Assembly (NCBI RefSeq): GCF_018320785.1
Contig: NC_054877.1
Span: forward strand, 10,125,030 to 10,189,029
Direction: 5' to 3'
DNA length: 64,000 bases
From: Cheilinus undulatus
Taxonomy: Eukaryota; Chordata; Actinopteri; Labriformes; Labridae
Shown: one piece after another, positions 45,322-55,100 of the stretch
How positions within the stretch are numbered: position 1 is the first letter of the stretch
How the letters are laid out: each line of letters starts with the position of its first letter
Position numbers and translations under genes: made by a program
The notes under the pieces: model-generated
The model's input: the letters and a program-made list of their open reading frames with translations, nothing else
What the model was told of the DNA's origin: nothing
Databases searched by the model: none

Positions 45322-46704
45322 AGCACCACCCTTGTCAGCCTTTTTAATGATAATTTCTTTATTGTCCTGTAATCCTTTTAAAGCTATGCATTCCAGGTGA
45401 GTCAGACTGTATTTTGGTGAAGGCTGCGCTGGTATGTTAAATAGTTTTCAATGTCATAATCCACTTTTTTTTGTGAAGGCCACGAGGCTGGGATTGTTAT
45501 TTAGGGGGAAGAATTGGGACTTGGGTTTAAATGTCCTCTCTAAGGTGTGGGCGGGATCTGGTCTAAGCCCGGCAGGTTGTCTCTAGGAGTACCATGCTTT
45601 AAGATGTAAATTTCTAAAGAATCTGAATAAATCAATTTTCACTTCAAAATGGTTTATATGTGGATTAGAAATTAGGAAACCACTTTTCTGATTTTTTAAG
45701 TGTTACTAAAGGCGTTCCACAAGGTTCCATCTTAAGTCCTGTTCTATTTACTAATAATGTTGTCAACTCTCTTTTTAACTGTCATACTCATCTGTATGCA
45801 GATGATACAGTTCTGTATTGTTTTGCAGAAAATGTACTGTCTGCTTGTAATGTGCTGCAGCAGTCATTTAACATATAACAAGACAATTTCAGTGATCTTG
45901 ACTTGGTCCTTAATGCAGGAAACAAAATTAATGCTCTTCTTCAGATCAAAAGCAGTCGACCAAAATGATTTGACAATTGTAGTGAGAAATGGAGAAATGA
46001 TTGAAAGACTAAATTGGGTGTTTGGATTGATGATAAAATGACTTTCAATTGTCATATCAGTGATATTGTTGGCCAACTTTGGCAACAAAAAAAATCATGT
46101 ATTTCTACAGGAATAAATTAAACTTCCCTATGTTTTGTAGGAAGAGGGTAGTGGAGGCTGTTTTTCTGTCAGTCCTTGACTATGGTGATGTTGTTTACAG
46201 ACATGCAGCCCCTACAACCCTCAAACAGCTAGACTCTGTTTACCACTCTGCATTAAGCTTTATCACCAGTGATCCTTTTAACACATATCATTGTGTTTTA
46301 TATAGTAAGGTTGGCTGGTCTTCTCTACAGATGAGATGAAATTTCCACTGGCATCTTTTTTTTTTATAAAGCCCTTTTAGAAAAACTACCATCTTACCTC
46401 TCTGAGCTTCCATCTCTCTTTTAACAATCAACGTCACACACGCTCCTCTGGCCAGCTGCTTTTGCATGTTCCTCCAGTCAGGTCTGACCTGGGAAAGACT
46501 GCCTTTTCCTATTCAGCTCCTGACTCGTGGAACAGGCTACAGGAGCTGCTCAAGTTTACTGAGCTTTTTTGGGCTTTTTTAGAAATGTTATTTTAAACCT
46601 CCAACCTTATGTCTGTAATTGTTTCATGAAAGTGTGACCTTTATTGTCATTTTCATCATCACCGGTCTGGTGATTTTAATGCCCTTTGTCAGTCTCTCCC
46701 AGAG

Positions 46705-47460
46705 ATGGGGACTCGAGTCAGCGACTTGGACTTGAGTTGCACTTAAGTCGCACACATCAGTGACTTGAGACTTGACTTGGACTCGTACGGAAAAGACTCG
46801 AGAGTCGACTCGGACCCGTGGTTTGGGACTCGTGCACAATCTTCCGTTTTTAATTTTTCCATCATCTCTTGTCCTCCCCTTACGTCTGACGGTTCGTGCG
46901 TCTTTTACGCGCTGCTCTCCTCTCTTCCTCATCTTCGTTCATGCTGCAAAACAATGACACACAAACGCAACCCTCACACACACACCTACTCTGAAATGCA
47001 CGCTAACATGTTGGTAGACTGCAGACTTCAGGCTTCAGTCTGTTGAGGGCAAAAGTTTCAGAATACCTAAACTCTTTCCTCCTTAAAGCTCCATGTCAGC
47101 GCTGTTTGTGTGTGTGTGCGTGAGCTGTGTGTGTCTCTGTGTCACCCGTGTGAGCCATGGGTGTGCACAATGTTAAAATATTATTTGGTTGATAATTCCC
47201 TTAATATCATATGTTTATGGGGAACAAATAAATGTTAGAATCTCTGCATTGTCGCTTATTGAGAATGAACGGACATAAAAGACGATAGGGAAATTAAAAC
47301 TTTAAATACGGTTCATGGAGGCAAGAAACACAGAGACAGACAGATAAGAGGCTGGAACAGATACCTAAATGAGTAACTAAGGAGTCAAGGAGATTCCAGC
47401 TGAATAAAGTCATATTTAGCTTGATTTTACCCATATAAAAAAATTTACACCATAAATGAT
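46705..47460 (+). repeat. Dispersed repeat, copy B (partner 7143-7900)
   Basis: It starts with 'gactcgagtcagcgacttgg' and is colinear with copy A, but without the Tc1 insertion. The long open frames here are not conserved between the copies and are not genes. Confidence 0.8.
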
Positions 47461-49590
47461 GACAGAAGTTTCTATAGGAGGATGTAGAAATACTCAAGTT
47501 CTGGAACATTAGCCTGTTGCCTATTCCTAACGTTATACATACTTTATAAGCTAGCTCAATTTTCTCCCCATATTAGCTCATATTTCTGGAGAAAACTCTG
47601 GATTTATACATTTCACTGTTGTAGTTAAATAATCAACGCAGGCAAATGTTTAGCAAGCTGCTCTTCTCATATTCAGTCAGTTAAAAAATGACGCATGTTC
47701 CGAACAGACACGTCAAGAGCAGCAGCAGCTGTCTGTCAGTCCCTCCCCCTGCCCCACCTGAACAAGCCCAAGTACCCCCTGAGGAAGGAGGTGAGCAGCT
47801 GTGTGTTCAAATAATTGATTATTATGGAAAAAAAACATTAAAGAATATAAAATTGTTCTGAAATTTTAAAAAAGTCTATAGTATGTTTTTATTTCAGAAT
47901 GATTTTAATGGTTTAAAAAGCATCAACTATCTCTGAAATATAATGTTTGGTCAGTAGTTTGGGACTCTCACTGCTCTGCAGTAACAGAGATCATTTCTAG
48001 TGCATGCAGACTGGGTTACTGCTCTCAATCCAATCAGAGAAATGTTTACATTTTCTGGAAATCAGAAGATTAAATAGCAACAACCATACAGCCTTATATA
48101 TGTATTTTTCACCACAAATCTAATGCCATCACCTGTGAGTCTACGGTTTTGGAGATAAATTAGACCTGCATGTGGGCCTACAAGAGGGAGACAGTGAGCA
48201 GTGGAGTATTGGTAGTAAAATCACAGTTTCCTTTGTTATTTTTAGGCAAATAACTGAAAACACCACTAAGTAAAACAAAATGGTGAGGCCACCTGAAATG
48301 GTGATTATGATGCTATTACAAACGGTATTACATTATAGGAAATACTATATAATGTGAGCCTACTTTACTTAGTTTAACATCTGCTGCTGATTTTATTTAT
48401 CATCATTATTGTTATTATGAATTTTATGTATTTTTATTGTTTGCTTGTTGCATCTTGTTCTATAGATGATAATGTTCAAATTACAATAAATCATAAAAGG
48501 CAATTGGCCATTTTGTTTTTGATGGTGTTTTTAGCTGAGATTTTATTTGTTTCTCCACAGATTATAATTGCATTTCATTTTAATGGAAGAGGTTATTTTG
48601 TATTTAGATTGTGTATTTTCAGATAATTAATCTTAAGAGAATTTTATGTTCAAGTATTTAAAGAAAGAGATGGGTTTTTGATTATAGAGTATCAGTCTTG
48701 CAGCAAACAATTGAATCTAAATTTGAATTTCATTGTATTTTCACTGCTTCCCTACCAAGTAACTGTCATGTTGTTCTTTTCACAAATATGGAAATAATAG
48801 TAAAACAATATCATTAAAATGCATAGTTATATGTAACACAGTATCAAAATGTTCCGCCGGCAAAAAGGCTGGCTTTGGGGCGGACCCAGTTAGATTTCTT
48901 TTCATGGGCCCTGGCAGCGCCCCTGATTATAAGTAAAATGTCCTCTAAGCAGTTACAGCTCTAATATGCTACTGTCCCTTTAAGACAGTTGTTGTTTACT
49001 AAAACTCCACTAGGGGAGAACTGTGTGCTCAGACGCTGCAGCAGCAGGAGTAAAGGGAGCCCACGTGTGTGCTGCTTCTCCATTCTCTGTACCAGCTGCA
49101 TCATATCGTCTGCTCACATCATAGTTTCACTCCTAGTGTATGGACTCTTATGGGAATGGAATTGTTGCTGTTTCCTGGTGGCCAATGAGGAAAGCTGCTG
49201 TCGCTTTGCCCCCTCCTGGACCAACCTGAGTATTACACGCCTAATACTCCCTTTTCACACACACACATATACAGCTCTATAAACTTTTATTTCACTGGCC
49301 AGGATTTTTTTTTTCTTTTCCTTTCAAAGACAATCGAAGGACATTTGCGATCGAGGATGGTTGTTACCTTTTGTTTAATGGACTGGGAGACTGTAGAGGT
49401 TAAAACATTCATAAGGAAGACAGAACTTTAAGTTTACAGTGACAACCACTTTGAAACTTGTTTTCTATATAAGGAAAATAATTGTTTTATTTCCTTCCAT
49501 TTCATATTATTAACAACTGTTTTATAAGGTCACTTTGGAAGTGACGCAGGAAGCACTGCGCTTCCTGTGATAAACCAAGAGAAATCCAAG
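47461..49590. other. Intergenic DNA without recognised gene
   Basis: AT-rich, with scattered transposon-like pieces (48840-48930 'ggcaaaaaggctggctttgggg'). No exon, RNA gene or matching element ends were found. Confidence 0.4.
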
Positions 49591-49599
49591 GCTGTAGAA

Positions 49600-50180
49600 G
49601 CCTGACTTGTTCATTAAAAAATAATAGCTTTCAGCAGATATCTTCATTATCACAGGAGTGAGCTAGACAAGCACTTTTGTGTTTATTTGTGCCGTTAAAC
49701 AGCGCTGCAGTGTTGGAAATCTCTGTCCAGTAGCAGCCCGCATCAGGCTTTAATGTACAGCTGATGGGCTGAAGTTTCTGCGTAATAACAAACAAAAAAG
49801 AGGATCGATGTGATCATTTCCAAGAAGCAAATAATGCGATAAATAAATAAATGAAAGGTTAATAGATTATATCGTTTGAAAAGGATCTCTCTTTCCAGCT
49901 GCACACGGACAGGCGCTTTATGGGGTAATCCGTGAGATTTTAACAGGCTGAATGAGCTAAATCTGTCCTTGGGGGGAAAAAATATATATTCTCAGCGGAT
50001 ATTTTCATTATGACATGGGCATTTTTGTGTTTATATGCGCTGTTAAACTCTGCTGCCGTGCTGTGAAACTTCTGCCTTTAAACTCCTGCCTCCTCAGGAT
50101 TAAACGCACAGCTGACAGAATAAAGTTTCTGTGCAACAACAACAACAACCAAAAGGATCAATGAGATCACAACAGGCAAG
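49600..50180 (+). repeat. Internal tandem duplication, period about 370 bp
   Basis: 49610-49820 and 49985-50170 are diverged copies: 'cagcagatatcttcattat' against 'cagcggatattttcattat', 'ttttgtgtttat' and 'ccgttaaacagcgctgc' against 'gctgttaaactctgctgc', 'cagctgatgggctgaagtttctg' against 'cagctgacagaataaagtttctg'. They lie in what looks like one transposon running to about 50400. Confidence 0.65.
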
Positions 50181-50222
50181 TAATATAAACATATTACTTG
50201 TATTAATATAAACGTAGGCACG

Positions 50223-50266
50223 CTCCAGTGGGAATGTCACACCCGGGTGTGACATTCCCGCTGGAG
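50223..50266. repeat. 44-bp near-perfect palindrome
   Basis: Two 22-bp arms meet at CCCGGG with no spacer; only one base pair is mismatched. The arms read CTCCAGTGGGAATGTCACAC and its complement. It is near the end of a putative transposon whose edge is 'ggccagtgggaaagggg' (50388). Confidence 0.9.
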
Positions 50267-50499
50267 CCGATCGGAGGTGGGCCCGTGTCCATTGCAGGGT
50301 CAGTCGACCCGGGTCTGAATGCCGATTAGAGCCTTTCCCACTGCCGACAGGAGCCGATTGTTAGCAGGTTTAAACGGGTTTTTTGGCCAGTGGGAAAGGG
50401 GTATGACAGAGAACACACAACGACCATGAGAGCGAACAGACAGATCATACTTTCACCACTAAACTAGATCCAGGCATTTGGGGATGCTCTGGATGCTGC

Positions 50500-50640
50500 C
50501 ATTGAATCTGTGTGTGTAAATGGTGAGAGCCAGATGTTGTAGAGAGGTTAACCTACCTTGGCAGTGTAATCCATCAGTCGGCTGACTGTGAGGCACATGG
50601 GGCGATGAGCTAGAGTCTTACAGTTCTTGGTCCTTCCAGT
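50500..50640 (+). mobile_element. Short LINE RT C-terminal fragment
   Basis: It translates to 'VNLTYLGSVIHQSADCE' and continues weakly, resembling the FxYLGSxI.....C region of RTE/Tx1-type RTs. Confidence 0.45.
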
Positions 50641-51930
50641 CTAACTACACTCTTTGTGAGGCCTGAATGTTTACTGATGAGTGCCCAGAATCCAGTGGGC
50701 TGGTCCAGATACTGGGGGCGACCCAGTGCACTGTGGATGGGGCAGCTGGGAAGACACCAGTAGAGATGGGGCACAAGCCTGGAGGATGGTCATCAGAAGG
50801 CCCGGGCGGTACAGGACCAAGACTGACGTGGCAAAGTGCCAAACTGACACCATGCTCCCACACCTGACCTGAACAGTCATAACAGAAAACAAAAATAAAG
50901 CATCACCTTAAATAGTGAGAGCTACATGACCTTTAGTAGTATTACACCATGTCATAGAAGGTAAGAGAGTAAGACAGTAGCAATAGATAGATGAAGCTGC
51001 TGACCTCTTGACCTGGTCACTCTTGTAAAGAGATCTCAACAGGTCTTTATCTGGCTAAATAAAGGTTACATTTACATACTCTGCATTTAAGTCAATAAAC
51101 CTTGGCTGGTTTCATTGAAGAGTCTCCTCAGTAGTGCCGGTTTCTGGCAGGATTACAGTTTAGAAAGCACATGCAATACAGTAGAAATCCTTATGCACAA
51201 AGAAAGTAAAATCCAAGAACCAAGTCTTCTTGCCTGAAATTTCACTTGTTAAATATTTGCCCTCTTATATAAGTGTAGAAAAATCTCCATTTAAACAACA
51301 AGATCCACAACCAGTCATCTATTCATACAGGAAATCTTTAAATAAATGTGATTTTCTCCTTTTGAGACTGATTTAGCTCCATTACAGTTCTGAAGTGATT
51401 GGGTTGAATATCTGACATCCAGAAAACATTTTATCAGAGCAAGTTCAGTGTAGAATGATTTCTGTGTAAGTCTGCATTTGTCTGATCATTTTCTCTGATA
51501 ACAGTGCTTCCTTTCAGGGTGAACTTTTGAGGTTTAGCACTGAAACCTTGTTGCTTTGCACAGGAAATGCACAAAGCAACAAGGTTGTGAAAAGAAATTA
51601 TTATGAAAGAAATATTGACCACAGGTCAGCTACAAAAACAAGAACTAAAACATAAAACAAACTCAAGTTTATTATGCTTTTAATGTTCTGTGTTAAATAT
51701 TTGTTATCCTGGACTTTATCCTCGAATTGATTAACTTTGTTCTTTCATATTCATCTGATACCGAAGAAATTATTCAAATAATAAAATTTCTAAAAAAAAT
51801 AGAAAACACTGAAGCCTAATTGTACCGATCATAATCACTCAAAATCTGGATTTGACTGACCAGATAAAGTCAAACTGCTTCCAATCTTCTCATGGATTTG
51901 ACCATTTAGATAAACTTCCTCACACACTAG
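50641..51930. other. Upstream intergenic DNA of gene 3
   Basis: No gene is recognised. 51540-51590 has a perfect local inverted repeat ('ccttgttgctttgca...tgcacaaagcaacaagg'). Confidence 0.5.
51540..51585. repeat. Local inverted repeat
   Basis: Arms 'aaccttgttgctttg' and 'caaagcaacaaggtt' with a short spacer (cacaggaaatgca). It gives a strong hairpin about 0.5 kb upstream of gene 3. Confidence 0.75.
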
Positions 51931-51941
51931 TATAACTTTAA

Positions 51942-51950
51942 CACTTCCTC
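51942..51950 (-). promoter_or_regulatory. Candidate ETS/PU.1 box upstream of gene 3
   Basis: CACTTCCTC on the + strand, 136 bp before the ATG; its complement GAGGAAGTG is the PU.1/ETS core. Gene 2 has the same word near its start. No TATA box is obvious at either gene. Confidence 0.3.
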
Positions 51951-52085
51951 TCATGAACTGCAGCAGAGCTCAGAGAAGTAAAAAAGAGGCGTTTCATGTG
52001 TGGGTTTGACAGGAAACAAAGACCGCTGTTAAAGCTTTAACTGTCCACTGAGTTTGCTGCAGTGAAACAGATCACACAGGTGACA

Positions 52086-52161
52086 ATGTTCAGGACAGAT
52101 GGTGACCCCATCATGTTCCTCTTTGTGATTCTGGGACTGCTGGTCTGCAGTGAAGCTCAAG
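52086..52161 (+). CDS. Gene 3 exon 1: signal peptide
   Basis: It encodes MFRTDGDPIMFLFVILGLLV then CSEAQ and ends CAAG|GTAGG in phase 1. An internal ATG (MFLFVILG) would give a shorter, more typical signal; the first ATG is used here, but either works. The end SEAQ parallels CEAQ in gene 2. Confidence 0.8.
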
Positions 52162-55100
52162 GTAGGAGAACAACACTGTCATATTTATATCTACGTTTGA
52201 ATACGTGCAGGAATTAAAGTTCACAGAATACATCAACAGTTCAATGAGGTTTTAATGTGAGAACACAAAAAGGAGGAAGAAGATTCAACACAAGGAGGTT
52301 CAATGAAAATCAGACAAAGTAGAGAACAGGATCTCTTATTTTATTCTGTAAACCATTAATGGTACCAATTAATATTTTTAAGTTTTTATGATCCCTTCAA
52401 TAACAACAGAATATTTCTTCCCATCATTTCTTTGCTGTTTGTGGAGACTACTTTTCTATTATCATTGAAAGATTATCAGTTATTTCCAGTTATCTGAAGA
52501 TGCAGCTGTTTTTCATGGGGCGGTTTCTTTAGAGCAGCATTAGGTCACCTCAGGTTTTATCTTACAATTACAAAAAAAGAAAATAAATTCAATGATCATT
52601 TTGGTATACAGTGTAGATGTCTGTCCTATTTGTTTTAACAGTCACAGTTGCTAAAACATGCAGCCATGCACTCATGTCGTTAAATAGCAGAGAAGTTTGC
52701 ACTCCCTTTATCTGTCTATGCATCTTAAAATGAGAAGTGGTCAGGAGCAGAGCAGGCAAGTTCTCATCTTAAGGTGATAGAAAATGGCTGCGCTTCAAAC
52801 CACATAAACCTTGCTCAAAGTCCAACATCCGGGTGCCAGTTTAGCTCAGTGTTCATCGCAGGTGTCCATATCCTGAGGCTGTAGTCCTCAACACACTGGT
52901 CATAGGATCCATTCCTGGTCTCAGAGGTTGGTGCATGTCTTCCCTCACTCTCTCTCCTCATATTTCCCGTCTGAATAAAGGCAGAAGAGCCCCAAGAAGT
53001 CTAAAGTCTGTGGCACACAATCATAAATCAGACAGGGATATGAAAAACATATAAGAGTGAGTTAGGGAATGTTACCCCTGAAAAAAGAGAAATAATAATG
53101 AGTGATTTGGTGTTGTTTGTTTAAAGCAGTGATTCCCAACCGGTGGGGGTCGGGGGGCTGTCTGCTTTGACCTTATTATATTAGGTGTACATATATTTCT
53201 AATAATGAAAATATATCATGATTGTAAACATAGTATACAAAGACATATTAGGGCCACCATAAAAAAAAATTGTAATCAAGACGAAATGTAATTTTGAGCA
53301 AGACAGTAAACATTTTTGGAAAAAAAAAAGAATTTTAAAGATCATAAATTTGGATTTTACAGGAAAAAAACTCAGAAATTCAAAGTATATAAATGTGTCA
53401 ATTTAGAAGAAAATCTTGAAATTTCCATGTTTATAAAGTCTTAAATTTTGCCATTAGTTCAGCGTAGAATGATTCCTGTGTTACAGAGTTATTTTTTTTA
53501 AATCACGAATTAACAACCTTGTAAAGGCAAAAATTTAAAAGAAACCAAACTGAAAACAGTGGTTGGATTTTTGAATTTTTGACTTTATAACCACATGAGC
53601 TAAAGTTTTTGTTCACTTTCATTTAAGACTGTTCAAGCAAAAAATATTTTTGCTCGTAACCTAAACCTATAAATTTTATTTCATGATGACAGAACAGTCA
53701 TAATTTTTAGCATTTTTTCTGTTGCATTTTCTGAAAATGCCCCAAATAATCAGATATTAATGCATTAATTATGATGTTTTGATTATTTTGTCAAATGTGG
53801 ATCCAATGTTATGAATCTTTAACTATGAAACCAGTTTAAATAAATGCAAGCCTTTAATAACAAAAAATATGATTCAATAAAGAGAAACACCTGAAACATA
53901 ATACTTAAAACTGTTTAATGAAAATATGGCCTTAACTGAATAATTTCTAAATAATATACATATCCTATGTGTAAATTTAAACAAAATATAAAAAGCTTCA
54001 GGGGTACTGTCATAATAAACTTTTTTGTGAGTAGTGACCAATTTGGAAGACAAAAAAAAATATGAAAATAAGAAATTACAGAGCCAGACTTTAGTGGAAG
54101 AAACTGTAGAAAAGTTTACCATAGCCTAAAAGATGTCAGGGAATAAACACTTTTTTTCTCTCAGCAGGTTTTGAATTCTGTTTTGCACAAGTTTGGAATA
54201 ATTCTCCATACTGTTTTACACAATGATGTCTTAACTGTGTTTTACAGTAAAATAGTCCTACTGTCCTCATATGAGGACATCAACTTCTTTTGAAAACTGT
54301 TTATTGTTGAGATACAATGATTTATTATTCTTATCAGCTTCTACCAATCCCAAATATGTAAGAAATATCAAAAATGGCTCAGATCAAAAGCTACCAAGCT
54401 ATCAAAAAAGCTCAGGTCTCAGGAGGTTAAAACATATTATGCAAAATACACTTTTTCAGGCTTTTCTAACAAAAATATGTGCTCATCCCCCTTTCTCAAA
54501 CTTGTAGAAAATGTGTGCTGAAACAAGCCACTCTCAGATTTTCCCTCATGATGTCATATGGGGAGTTGGCACCCCACCTCCCCACTTGGAAGAAAGTTCT
54601 GCCCTCCTCTCGTGATCAGGAGAATGACTTACATTAAGCCACATCCATTTCCTGATAGGGGCGTGGTCAAGGGTGGAGTCAGAAACAGAGGGTTTTTTAG
54701 ACATGCAAACTTTACAGGCATGTTTTGGGGACCTCTGAGACCAACATGAACTTGTCTGAAAAGAATAAAATATGGGACCTTTAAATAGAGGTTCTGATAT
54801 TAGTCTCTGCTTAAATTAATCCATAATAATTGGCATATTGGATATTTTCAAAGATCCAAAATCATTCATTCCTATTAAATTCTTTGTCAAAATAATGCAA
54901 AGTGTATTAACTCAAACACGTATTCAGCAATACTCTTATTTCTGGCATGTTTTTGCATTAGTTCACTGAGAAACAGAAGACTAATTCAGACACATTCATC
55001 TCTCTATGGGTGATGCTGCAACACAGAGCAGGAGCTCACTAGTTAGCAGTATTACTCACCAGCAAATGTAACTTTAACTCACTCAGAACATCACAACAAC

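Larger units (their letters stand above)
43172..45690 (-). mobile_element. Penelope-like element (PLE), 5'-truncated
   Basis: It is inserted in the LINE RT between SDRQQSV and FLSVTKGVPQGS. The - strand encodes a PLE reverse transcriptase and the end of a GIY-YIG endonuclease. Its 3' part (left side) holds a hammerhead-like motif (43291-43325), in the style of PLE terminal repeats, and a CA/TA-rich microsatellite at 43548-43680. No second terminal repeat copy was found at the right end. Confidence 0.85.
40480..46620 (+). mobile_element. L2/CR1-type LINE broken by three insertions
   Basis: Endonuclease pieces are at 40490-40715 (GFIHLNIRSLLKQEKLDH and DPDVLVLTE), 41543-42010 (RIDREQKGGGVAVYITSCYS, then IGDLNFDW). 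The RT is at 42780-43170 (VWKMAHVIPLYKGGDKKNIN, NYRPISKLPCLAKILE, FVDLSKMFDT) and, after an insertion, at 45690-46560 ([45 protein letters not shown]). Three younger elements sit inside it, each with LINE sequence rejoining on both sides. Many stops show that it is dead. Confidence 0.82.
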
